Positions 1 through 7,396 of a stretch of DNA of 64,000 nt are shown here, one piece after another (positions within the stretch are counted from its first letter, which is position 1; each line of letters starts with the position of its first letter). This stretch comes from Phycobacter azelaicus (GTDB lineage: Bacteria > Pseudomonadota > Alphaproteobacteria > Rhodobacterales > Rhodobacteraceae), in the NCBI RefSeq assembly GCF_014884385.1, contig NZ_WKFH01000003.1:3132001-3196000 (forward strand), read 5' to 3'. The notes beneath the pieces are model-generated. The model had not been told where the DNA came from and did not search any database. It saw only the letters and a program-made list of their open reading frames with translations. Made by a program: the position numbers and the translations under genes.

Positions 1-693
1 GGTGATGAGCCAGTCGCGGCGGATCTGATGAACGGTGAAACCTTCAAGGGCGCGCGGCTGCCCTATTTTCAGACCCGTACCAAACGGTTCGACATTGTCT
101 CAGGCGATACGGTCGCGCCCTATCAAGGGCGGATGGGGGACCTTCCGGCGCTGACCTTTCAGCCTGTCGAACCTGGCCTCTTTGCAATCGTACATGAAAC
201 CAAGCCGGAGACCCTCGTATACAAGACCTGGGAGAAGTTCGATGTTTTCGCGCAGCACAAGGGTTTTGCCAATATTCGCGTGCGACACGCAGAACGCGGC
301 CTTCCTTTTGAGGATTTTGCCGAGCGTTATAGCCGACATGCCAAGGCGTTGATCGCTGTAGGTGCGGGTGCGGGGTCGGACCGCGCACTAGGACTCGAGA
401 CGGAGTTTGTTGCCCAGGACAACCCCTACACCATGGCCGCAGGCGCCCTGCCCGTCTTGCTGTTGTATCAGGGAAAGCCGCGCGCGAATGCGCAAGTTGA
501 GGTGTTTGAGCGCGGTCAGGATGGCAGTGTTTCTGTGTTTCTGACGCAAACTGATGCAGGCGGTCGCGTGAACATCCCCGTAAAGCCTGGCCACGAGTAT
601 TTGCTGGATGCAGTGGTCCTGCGTGCAGCCGATCCGGACGACGGCGCCGTTTGGGAGACCCTTTGGGCGGCGCTGACGTTTGCGGTGCCCTGA
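1..693 (+). CDS. DUF4198 family protein, 5' end outside window
   Basis: The reading frame is open to the left edge of the window, so the first codons of the gene are missing; the Met at base 28 is probably internal. The visible 230 residues look like a DUF4198 protein: an N-terminal segment with GETFKGARLPYF, a central beta-rich part and a C-terminal beta-sandwich ending in the pattern DAGGRVNIPVKPGHEYLLDA. Members of this family are exported and are often found with nickel or cobalt transport genes. That role cannot be tested here because the upstream neighbours are not visible. It precedes psuK by about 55 bases on the same strand and may or may not share its transcript. Confidence 0.7.
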   Translation, partial: GDEPVAADLMNGETFKGARLPYFQTRTKRFDIVSGDTVAPYQGRMGDLPALTFQPVEPGLFAIVHETKPETLVYKTWEKFDVFAQHKGFANIRVRHAERGLPFEDFAERYSRHAKALIAVGAGAGSDRALGLETEFVAQDNPYTMAAGALPVLLLYQGKPRANAQVEVFERGQDGSVSVFLTQTDAGGRVNIPVKPGHEYLLDAVVLRAADPDDGAVWETLWAALTFAVP

Positions 694-747
694 GGCGCGG
701 TCGCGATCGCGCTTGCGGGGCGCTGCGAAAGGCGGCATGAGGGGGAC

Positions 748-1671
748 ATGATGACGCATGAGCCCTCTCTCCAACCCAAGGCGGACGCCGATCGGATCCT
801 GTGCATCGGGTCCGTTTTGTGGGATATTATCGGCCGCTGCCCAGCCGAAATGCAGCGCGGCTCAGACATGCCGGGGCGGATCAGCCGCCTTCCGGGCGGC
901 GTTGCCATGAACATTGCTATGACTCTGGCCCGGTTTGGCATGGCACCCATTCTTCTGAGTGCCGTGGGCCGAGACCCCGAAGGAGAAGAGCTGATCGCGG
1001 CGTGTGGGCACCTGGGCCTTGATGCTCGTCACGTTTATCGCTCCGAAGATCTGCCGACCGACAGGTACATGGCTGTTGAGGGGGCAAATGGTCTGATCGC
1101 GGCCATCGCCGATGCCCATTCCCTTGAAGCAGCCGGTGCCAAAATCCTGCGGCCGCTTTTTGACGGCGCTTTGGGCTCCGAGGCTGCACCCTATTCCGGT
1201 CCAATTGCCCTTGACGGCAATCTGACCCTCTCTCTTTTGGATGAGATCGCCGCCAGCCCCGCCTTTGAAACTGCGGATCTGCGGGTGGCGCCCGCATCCC
1301 CCGGCAAAGCAGAGCGTCTGCGCCCCTTCCTGCAGCGCGGGCGCGGAACGCTTTATGTCAACCTCGAAGAGGCGGGCCTGCTCTGTCAGGACAGTTTCAG
1401 CGACAGCGAGGTCGCAGCAAATGCACTACTGGACCGTGGCGCGGCGCGTGTGCTGGTCACCGATGGCAGCCGCGCGGCCACCAAGGCAGACGGACAGGAG
1501 ATCCACACGCTTGAGCCGCCAAGGGTCAGCGTGGCCCGCATCACCGGCGCTGGCGATACATTCATGGCCGCTCATATCGCAGCCGAGGCACGTGGAGAAG
1601 CGCCCAGTACGGCGCTTGCCTCGGCGCTGGCGGCTGCCGCAAGTTACGTTTCAGGAGAACCCCCGCTGTGA
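748..1671 (+). CDS. psuK: PfkB-family sugar kinase, probable pseudouridine kinase
   Basis: A 307-residue ribokinase-like (PfkB) kinase. The N-terminal substrate-binding signature PGGVAMNIAMTLARFG lies near residues 50-65 and the C-terminal ATP/anion-hole signature ITGAGDTFMAAHI near residues 265-277, with the catalytic Asp of GAGD. The family phosphorylates sugars or nucleosides. Pseudouridine is the inferred substrate because the stop codon overlaps the start of psuG by four bases (GTGA), which implies translational coupling in a pseudouridine salvage operon: pseudouridine to pseudouridine 5'-phosphate, then to uracil plus ribose 5-phosphate. A purine-rich ribosome binding site (GAGGGGG) precedes ATGATG at 748. 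No nucleoside transporter is adjacent. Confidence 0.8.
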   Translation: MMTHEPSLQPKADADRILCIGSVLWDIIGRCPAEMQRGSDMPGRISRLPGGVAMNIAMTLARFGMAPILLSAVGRDPEGEELIAACGHLGLDARHVYRSEDLPTDRYMAVEGANGLIAAIADAHSLEAAGAKILRPLFDGALGSEAAPYSGPIALDGNLTLSLLDEIAASPAFETADLRVAPASPGKAERLRPFLQRGRGTLYVNLEEAGLLCQDSFSDSEVAANALLDRGAARVLVTDGSRAATKADGQEIHTLEPPRVSVARITGAGDTFMAAHIAAEARGEAPSTALASALAAAASYVSGEPPL

Positions 1672-2582
1672 TCCCCATTCAATTTTCTGCCGAAGTCACA
1701 AAAGCCCGGGCCGAGGGCCTGCCTCTAGTGGCTTTGGAAAGCACGATCATCACACACGGTATGCCGTACCCACAGAACGTCGAAACGGCTACTCAGGTCG
1801 AACAAGACGTACGTGAGGCGGGGGCGACACCGGCCACGATGGCTGTGCTTGAGGGCACGCTGCACGTCGGCCTTGAGGCCCAAACACTGGAGACACTGGG
1901 TCAGGCCAAGAATGTCGCCAAGGTCTCTCGCGCAGATATCGCCGCCTGTATTGCGACCGGTGGTACCGGCGCCACGACGGTTGCCGCCACCATGATTGCC
2001 GCGCGCATCGCCGGGATCGAGGTTTTCGCGACTGGTGGTATCGGCGGCGTGCACAAGGGGGCTGAAACCAGTTTTGACATCTCTGCCGACCTGTTGGAAC
2101 TGGCCCAGACCCCGGTAAGCGTCGTCGCAGCAGGCGCCAAGGCAATTCTGGATGTTCCCAAAACTCTAGAAGTGATGGAAACCCAAGGGGTTCCGGTCAT
2201 TTCTTATGGTCAAGACGCCTTTCCGGCCTTTTGGTCTGCGCAGTCCGACCTGAGGGGGCCTTTGCGGATGGACAGTGCGGCAGAAATCGCCCGCGCCCAT
2301 GCCATGCGGCGTGCCATGGATCTTCCTGGCGGGCAGTTGATCGCCAACCCCATCCCATCCGACGCGGAGATCCCGGCCGAGGTCTTGGCGCCTGTAATTT
2401 CTCAGGCACAGGACGAAGCTGACCGGCAGGGGATTACTGGCAAAAACGTCACGCCATTCCTTCTGCAGCGCATATTTGAGCTGACCGAGGGGCGCTCGTT
2501 GGTGGCGAACATTGCATTGGTGCGCAACAACGCCCGTCTCGCCGCGGAAATTGCACGAGAATTGAACGTAATCGCCCGCTGA
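1668..2582 (+). CDS. psuG: Pseudouridine-5'-phosphate glycosidase
   Basis: A cytoplasmic enzyme of 304 residues that splits pseudouridine 5'-phosphate into uracil and ribose 5-phosphate. Recognised from the N-terminal ESTIITHGMPYPQN signature near residues 24-37, the glycine-rich ATGGIGGVHKGAE block, the SVVAAGAKAILDVPKTLE block containing the family's catalytic lysine, and IANPIP near the C-terminus. Length matches the family. The start is GTG at 1668, overlapping the psuK stop. The two genes form a complete salvage or detoxification module for the C-nucleoside released from tRNA and rRNA turnover. Confidence 0.93.
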   Translation: MIPIQFSAEVTKARAEGLPLVALESTIITHGMPYPQNVETATQVEQDVREAGATPATMAVLEGTLHVGLEAQTLETLGQAKNVAKVSRADIAACIATGGTGATTVAATMIAARIAGIEVFATGGIGGVHKGAETSFDISADLLELAQTPVSVVAAGAKAILDVPKTLEVMETQGVPVISYGQDAFPAFWSAQSDLRGPLRMDSAAEIARAHAMRRAMDLPGGQLIANPIPSDAEIPAEVLAPVISQAQDEADRQGITGKNVTPFLLQRIFELTEGRSLVANIALVRNNARLAAEIARELNVIAR

Positions 2583-2674
2583 CAACTGTTTTCAGGACCC
2601 GCCCCATTGCCCTGCCAAATAACAGTGCATAGGTTTCCGCCATCAACCTTGCCTCTGCGGTACAATCACACGCG

Positions 2675-3358
2675 ATGACTACTCCTTTTGACCAAGAACC
2701 CCATCGCAAGCCGGGCCTGTTGGCGCGGCTGCGTTCGTCCTTTCTGACCGGTATCGTGGTCATTGCGCCTGTCGGCCTTACGCTGTGGCTTCTTTGGACC
2801 GTGATGGGCTGGATAGATGGTGTGGTTCTGCCGCTGGTGCCGAACAACCTGCGCCCCGAGGAATACATCGGAATAAATCTGCGTGGCGTCGGGCTGATCA
2901 TCTTCCTGTTGTTCACGATCATGGTTGGCTGGGTTGCAAAGGGGATCATCGGTCGATCCCTTATCACCTTTGCAGAGAACCTGGTGGACCGGATGCCGGT
3001 GGTGCGGTCCATTTACTCGGGGATCAAGCAGATTTCGGAAACGGTTTTTGCTCAGGCCGAGAGCAGCTTTGACAAGGCTTGCCTGATCGAATACCCGCGG
3101 CGTGGCGTATGGGCTATCGGCTTCGTGTCCACCAAGGCAAAAGGTGAGATTGCACATCGCGCGCAGACCTCCGGTGGGCTCATGAGCGTATTCATCCCGA
3201 CCACGCCGAACCCCACGTCCGGTTTTCTGCTGTTTGTCCCGGAAGAAGATGTGACCATGCTGGAGATGTCGGTCGAGGATGCCGCAAAACTCGTGATCTC
3301 CGCCGGTCTCGTCTACCCGAATGCCAAGGACCCGAGCCAGCCCCCGGCCAAAGCTTGA
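2675..3358 (+). CDS. DUF502 inner-membrane protein
   Basis: A 227-residue protein with two clear hydrophobic helices (about residues 23-47 and 70-90) and a C-terminal soluble region, matching the DUF502 family. FLTGIVVIAPVGLTLWLLW and the invariant-looking RMPVVRSIYSGIKQ are typical of this family. Its function is not known; plant homologues have been linked to trafficking, which says little about bacteria. It starts about 90 bases after psuG and is followed by an inverted repeat that probably ends the transcript. Confidence 0.8.
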   Translation: MTTPFDQEPHRKPGLLARLRSSFLTGIVVIAPVGLTLWLLWTVMGWIDGVVLPLVPNNLRPEEYIGINLRGVGLIIFLLFTIMVGWVAKGIIGRSLITFAENLVDRMPVVRSIYSGIKQISETVFAQAESSFDKACLIEYPRRGVWAIGFVSTKAKGEIAHRAQTSGGLMSVFIPTTPNPTSGFLLFVPEEDVTMLEMSVEDAAKLVISAGLVYPNAKDPSQPPAKA

Positions 3359-3379
3359 GCTTTCCACGACAAGATATCG

Positions 3380-3414
3380 AACTGGCGGGCCAATTTGTGA
3401 CCCGCCAGTTTGTT
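3380..3414. terminator. Bidirectional terminator between DUF502 gene and bdhA
   Basis: A 10-bp perfect stem (AACTGGCGGG / CCCGCCAGTT) with an 11-base loop lies between two convergent genes and is followed by a short T-rich tail (TTGTTAA). The loop is large and the tail short, so efficiency is uncertain. Confidence 0.6.
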
Positions 3415-3416
3415 AA

Positions 3417-4190
3417 TCACAAAGCGGTCCAGCCGCCATCAACACTGATCGTGGTGCCGGTGATCTGAGCCGCGGCCTCAGAACACAGGAACACGGCCGT
3501 GCCGCCCAGCTGTTCGACCGTGGCGAATTCACGCGATGGCTGGCGTTCCAGCATGACCTTCTTGATCACCTCTTCCCGACCCATGTTGTACTTTGCCATC
3601 GTGTCGGGGATTTGCGCCTCAACCAGTGGGGTCAACACGTAGCCTGGGCAGATGGCATTGGCCGTGATTGCCTCTTCGGCCGTTTCCAGGGCCACGGTCT
3701 TGGTCATGCCGACAACCCCGTGTTTGGCGGCCACATAGGCCGATTTGTAAGGAGAGGCCGTTAGCCCATGGGCCGAAGCGATATTCACCACACGGCCCCA
3801 TCCGGCGGCTCGCATCAAGGGCAGCGCTGCCGCGGTGGTGTGAAAGGCAGAACTCAGATTGATGGCGATGATCGCGTCCCATTTGTCGAACGGGAATTCG
3901 TCGATTGGGGCCACATGCTGAATGCCGGCATTGTTGATCAGGATGTCGCAGGCCCCTGCCTGATCGATCAAGGCGCGGCACTCGTCTCCTTTGGACATAT
4001 CCGCCTTGATGTACCGTGCCGATACAGAAAACTCCTTGGCGATTTCGTTGGCTAGCGCGTGATCTTCATCCCGCTCAGTGAATGAGTTGAGGACCACATC
4101 CGCACCCGCACGCGCCAGTTCGCGCGCAACTCCAAGGCCGATGCCGGAATTGGATCCCGTCACGACCGCTGTCTTGCCCTTCAATGTCAT
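3417..4190 (-). CDS. bdhA: D-3-hydroxybutyrate dehydrogenase
   Basis: A 257-residue short-chain dehydrogenase/reductase that oxidises 3-hydroxybutyrate to acetoacetate with NAD+, a step in the mobilisation of polyhydroxybutyrate. Visible features are the Rossmann motif TGSNSGIG near residues 11-18, NNAG near 86-89, and the Ser-Tyr-Lys triad in NIASAHGLTASPYKSAYVAA. The segments APIDEFPFDKWDAIIAINLS and CPGYVLTPLVEAQIPD are characteristic of this enzyme among SDRs. AAGGA lies nine bases before the ATG. The gene stands alone; a 26-bp palindrome sits about 110 bases upstream (4298-4323) and could bind its regulator. Confidence 0.9.
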   Translation of the reverse strand: MTLKGKTAVVTGSNSGIGLGVARELARAGADVVLNSFTERDEDHALANEIAKEFSVSARYIKADMSKGDECRALIDQAGACDILINNAGIQHVAPIDEFPFDKWDAIIAINLSSAFHTTAAALPLMRAAGWGRVVNIASAHGLTASPYKSAYVAAKHGVVGMTKTVALETAEEAITANAICPGYVLTPLVEAQIPDTMAKYNMGREEVIKKVMLERQPSREFATVEQLGGTAVFLCSEAAAQITGTTISVDGGWTAL

Positions 4191-4297
4191 GGTTCAGCTT
4201 TCCTTCGCACTGAGTTTGGTTGCCGCACCTTGCCACGGGGCGACTGCGAAGAAAACGCGCAGGACTACGGATGAAACAAGAAGGATGCCGCGATTTC

Positions 4298-4323
4298 TTC
4301 AATGTTCGGATCCAAACATTGAA
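4298..4323. promoter_or_regulatory. 26-bp palindrome, candidate operator upstream of bdhA
   Basis: The two nine-base arms TTCAATGTT and AACATTGAA are perfect inverted repeats around a GGATCC centre; only one central pair (C/A) is mismatched across the 26 bases. No T-run follows on either strand, so it is a poor terminator and reads more like a binding site for a dimeric regulator. It lies between the candidate small RNA terminator and the bdhA start. Confidence 0.5.
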
Positions 4324-4332
4324 GGAACCCCC

Positions 4333-4360
4333 AAAAAAAACGCCCGCGCGAAGCGGGCGT
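4333..4360 (-). terminator. Strong leftward intrinsic terminator without an obvious gene
   Basis: On the minus strand an eight-base perfect stem (ACGCCCGC / GCGGGCGT) with a five-base loop (TTCGC) is followed by eight consecutive T's. There is no leftward protein gene upstream of it: the neighbour at 4524 runs the other way. Confidence 0.8.
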
Positions 4361-4486
4361 CCAGTTATTGAGGCAGGTTTCATACAGGCAAGAAACCTAT
4401 CGAGCAGTGACTTCTTTATACGCAATTTATTGCTTCCCTCCAAGCCAAAAGTTTGAAAAGAACAAGATTAGCCTCTACCGTTAAGG
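4333..4486 (-). ncRNA. Candidate small RNA of about 150 nt, upstream of bdhA
   Basis: This covers most of the 333-base gap between bdhA and the rightward binding-protein gene. On the minus strand a sigma-70-like promoter (TTGGCA at 4522-4517, 18-base spacer, TATTTT at 4498-4493) is followed about 150 bases later by the orphan terminator at 4333-4360. An internal hairpin (AGGTTTC / GAAACCT) lies just before the terminator. The only reading frames across the region would need a rare start and run through the terminator. It could be a trans-acting small RNA or an attenuated leader of bdhA. It resembles no RNA family I can name. Confidence 0.4.
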
Positions 4487-4523
4487 CTCAGCAAAATAAG
4501 GATAGAATGGGATTGTTGCCAAA

Positions 4524-6341
4524 GTGAGACCAGAATATTTCTCTGCGGCACGGGCCCTATTGGCCGGAATCGCCCTCGTTGCCTCAACCAGTTTTGCAAC
4601 CGCAGAATCATCGCATGCCATTGCAATGTATGGAAAACCTGCGCTTGAGGCTGACTTCAAATCTTTACCCTATGTTAACCCTGGCGCCTTAAAAGGTGGC
4701 CGCCTTGTTGTTGGGAATACGGGTGGTTTTGACACTCTCAACCCCTTTTCACAGAAGGGCACCCCACCGTGGCAACTCAGGTTCTGGGGATACGAAAGCC
4801 TCATGGGGCGGTCCTGGGATGAACCTTTTACCCTTTATGGGCTGTTGGCCGAATCACTTGAAGTGCCCGAAGATCGCTCTTGGGTCGAATTTACACTGAG
4901 AGAGCAAGCGCGTTTTTCAGACGGAAGTCCGGTGACCGTTGAAGATGTCATCTGGTCCTACGAAACCCTCGGGACCGAAGGACACCTGCGATATCGCGGG
5001 TTTTGGTCGAAGGTTGACAAGATTGAACAAACCGGTCCGCGTTCTGTCCGGCTCACGTTCAACACAGAGGATCGTGAGTTGGCCCTGATCGCCGGTCTGC
5101 GCCCGATACTGAAAAAGGCCCAGTGGGTCGGCAAGGACTTTGCGGCATCCGGACTGAGTGAGGCGCCCATCGGAACGGGCGCTTATGTCTTGAGTGACTT
5201 TGAGCCAGGTCGCTTTGTGACGTTCACGCGCAATCCGGACTATTGGGGCGCCGATCTCCCGTTGCGCCGGGGCACACAGAACTTCGATGAACTGCGTATC
5301 GATTTTTTTGGCGATGAAACCGTGCTGTTCGAAGCCTTCAAGGCGGGAGAATTGAGTGCCTACCGAGAGTTCAACCCGGACAAATGGGAAACCGCCTATG
5401 ACTTCCCCGCCGCACAGAGCGGCGACATCATACGAACCGAGATCCCGCATCAGCGCCCATCGGGAATCACCGGGCTTGCCTTCAATACCCGCCGTGCGCC
5501 GCTCAATGACTGGCGTGTGCGCGAAGCCTTGCTCCTGGCGTTCAACTTCGAGTACATCAACGGCACGATCACCGGCGGCGTGCAGCCTCGGATTACGTCC
5601 TATTTTTCCAACTCGGCGCTGGCCATGGTCCCCGGGCCAGCCACAGGCGCAGTCCGTGCCCTGCTCGAGCCGTTTCGGAGTGAACTGCTGCCCGGCGCGC
5701 TCGAAGGCTATGATTTGCCGCGAAGCGATGGCACCAGCCGTAACCGAAGGAACCTGCGCCAAGCCGTTGGGTTGCTGGCTGAGGCCGGATGGCAGGTGCA
5801 GGACGGCGTATTGAAGAATTCCGAGGGCAAGCCTCTTGAGCTGTCGGTGCTGCTGCGCCAGGGCGATAGCGAAATGAAGACGGTGGTGGAAATCTACGCC
5901 CGCGCGCTCGAGCGTCTTGGCATCAGGTTGATCCCTGAACTGGTTGATAATGCACAATATGTGGCGCGGCAGTCTGAATTCGATTTTGATCTGACCCGTG
6001 TGCGGCGCGACCTGTCGCTAAGTCCTGGAAACGAGCAACGGCTCTATTGGGGCCGCGCCGGCGTGGATCAGCCGGGGAGCCGCAACCTGATGGGCATCAA
6101 CAGTTCGGCGGTCGAAGCGATGATCGACCATATGCTCACGGCAGAGAGCGCCGAAGCTTTTACTGCCGCGGTGCGTGCGCTTGATCGCGTGCTGATTTCG
6201 GGCCGCTATGTCATCCCGATCTGGCAATACGACAAGGGACGTATTGCCCATGTGAAAGAGCTGCGGCACCCTGAGGAGCTGCCAATCTACGGCGACCGTA
6301 GCGAGTTCTTTCCCCATGTCTGGTGGTACCAGCCGCGATAG
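4524..6341 (+). CDS. Extracellular solute-binding protein, family 5 (YejA/microcin C type)
   Basis: A 605-residue periplasmic binding protein of the SBP_bac_5 class used by peptide and microcin C type ABC importers. The N-terminus is a signal peptide ending near FATAES. After it come HAIAMYGKPAL, GGRLVVGNTGGFDTLNPF and ARFSDGSPVTVEDVIWSYE, all typical of YejA-like proteins. The C-terminus RSEFFPHVWWYQPR also fits. The start is GTG at 4524, chosen because it places the signal peptide at the very N-terminus. The permease and ATPase genes that normally follow are absent, so it is an orphan here. Confidence 0.85.
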   Translation: MRPEYFSAARALLAGIALVASTSFATAESSHAIAMYGKPALEADFKSLPYVNPGALKGGRLVVGNTGGFDTLNPFSQKGTPPWQLRFWGYESLMGRSWDEPFTLYGLLAESLEVPEDRSWVEFTLREQARFSDGSPVTVEDVIWSYETLGTEGHLRYRGFWSKVDKIEQTGPRSVRLTFNTEDRELALIAGLRPILKKAQWVGKDFAASGLSEAPIGTGAYVLSDFEPGRFVTFTRNPDYWGADLPLRRGTQNFDELRIDFFGDETVLFEAFKAGELSAYREFNPDKWETAYDFPAAQSGDIIRTEIPHQRPSGITGLAFNTRRAPLNDWRVREALLLAFNFEYINGTITGGVQPRITSYFSNSALAMVPGPATGAVRALLEPFRSELLPGALEGYDLPRSDGTSRNRRNLRQAVGLLAEAGWQVQDGVLKNSEGKPLELSVLLRQGDSEMKTVVEIYARALERLGIRLIPELVDNAQYVARQSEFDFDLTRVRRDLSLSPGNEQRLYWGRAGVDQPGSRNLMGINSSAVEAMIDHMLTAESAEAFTAAVRALDRVLISGRYVIPIWQYDKGRIAHVKELRHPEELPIYGDRSEFFPHVWWYQPR

Positions 6342-6376
6342 CGTAGCTGTCTGCCCTCAGACAGATCGCGGCGGTT

Positions 6377-6400
6377 GAAACAGAAATGTTTCCTTTTTTT
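6377..6400 (+). terminator. Weak terminator after the binding-protein gene
   Basis: A six-bp AT-rich stem (GAAACA / TGTTTC) with a GAAA loop is followed by a run of seven T's. A second hairpin without T's (CTGTCTG / CAGACAG) lies just before it, at about 6346-6363. Confidence 0.5.
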
Positions 6401-6455
6401 CCAGTTTTGCTACGATATGGGCGGGTAGTAGTGATGGTCGCGTGGGGAGAAACAA

Positions 6456-6698
6456 ATGTCGGAGCATTTTGCCACTGCCAGTTGGGCCGTGCGTTTTCCC
6501 CGCGCCAAGCAACGCTTTCCCTATCTCCAGCGCCGTCTTGCGCCCTGTCCGATACGGGATAAGGACGGCTTTGTCGCATACTTGGCACAGTCCCATCATC
6601 TGACGCTGACAGAAGCACGTGAAGAGGCTGACGATTTCCTGTTCTGGGAAAGTCTCCATGCTGAACTGGAACCCGACCTCGAAGCAGATATGATTTAA
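6456..6698 (+). CDS. Small acidic protein of unknown function
   Basis: An 80-residue reading frame with a good ribosome binding site (GTGGGGAGAAACA before the ATG). The N-terminal half is basic and aromatic; the C-terminal half is strongly acidic and ends in HAELEPDLEADMI. There is no signal peptide or membrane segment. I do not recognise a family. Codon use matches its neighbours and the spacing fits a real gene. It converges on the XRE-cupin regulator. Confidence 0.6.
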   Translation: MSEHFATASWAVRFPRAKQRFPYLQRRLAPCPIRDKDGFVAYLAQSHHLTLTEAREEADDFLFWESLHAELEPDLEADMI

Positions 6699-6708
6699 TT
6701 TGAGGAAC

Positions 6709-7332
6709 TTAAGACAGAGACGTCACCCACAGAATGGTCGCATCCTCGGGGCTGACCGAAATCACGTTGTGGCCCATGGCCGCATCGTAATAGGCGCTGT
6801 CGCCGCGCCGCATCTCAACCGGCTCGTAAAACTCGGTATAAAGCCGGATCACGCCCGTCAGCACGTACAGAAACTCTTCCCCGTCATGACGCACCCAGCC
6901 GTCAAACTCTTCCATCGACCGCGCACGTACACGCGCCCGGTACGGCAACATCTGCTTGCGAGTCAGCCCATCCGCAAGAAGTTCGTGCTCGTATGTGGCC
7001 GTGGCCTGCGCTGAGCCCTCTCCGGACTTGGTAATTGTCATCCGCCCATTCACCTGCTCGCGTTGCGGCGGCGTGAAAAGTTGCGGAACAGAAATCTCTA
7101 GCCCAACTGCGAGTTTCTTGAGGGCGTCATAGGTTGGGGACATCTGTCCGTTCTCAATCTTGGACAGGGTCGATCGGGCCAATCCAGCCTGATTGGCGGC
7201 ATGCTCCAGGGTCCAGTCACGTGCCTTGCGTAACTCGCGCACGCGCGCGCCAAGATCCAGGGGTTCCGCCTGGGCGCTGTCGCCGCCTGCGCGGGCAATG
7301 CTGATCAGGGTTTTGGGGTCGCGATCCGTCAT
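6709..7332 (-). CDS. XRE-family regulator with C-terminal cupin
   Basis: A 207-residue transcription factor. An N-terminal HTH_3 domain (VRELRKARDWTLEHAANQAG through LARSTLSKIENGQMSPTYDA) is followed by a cupin domain in which VRHDGEEFLYVLTGVIRLY forms the beta-barrel. Such HTH-cupin proteins usually repress a neighbouring catabolic gene until a small ligand binds. The ATG at 7332 is preferred to longer in-frame starts, which would add a poorly conserved-looking extension running into the divergent ligase gene. It is divergent from the acyl-CoA ligase, with 64 bases between starts, so that gene is the likely target. Confidence 0.85.
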   Translation of the reverse strand: MTDRDPKTLISIARAGGDSAQAEPLDLGARVRELRKARDWTLEHAANQAGLARSTLSKIENGQMSPTYDALKKLAVGLEISVPQLFTPPQREQVNGRMTITKSGEGSAQATATYEHELLADGLTRKQMLPYRARVRARSMEEFDGWVRHDGEEFLYVLTGVIRLYTEFYEPVEMRRGDSAYYDAAMGHNVISVSPEDATILWVTSLS

Positions 7333-7396
7333 TGCGTTTCTATAGGACGAGCCGCCGCCGCTTGCAACGCGCCACATGCCGCGATAGCCAAGGCGC

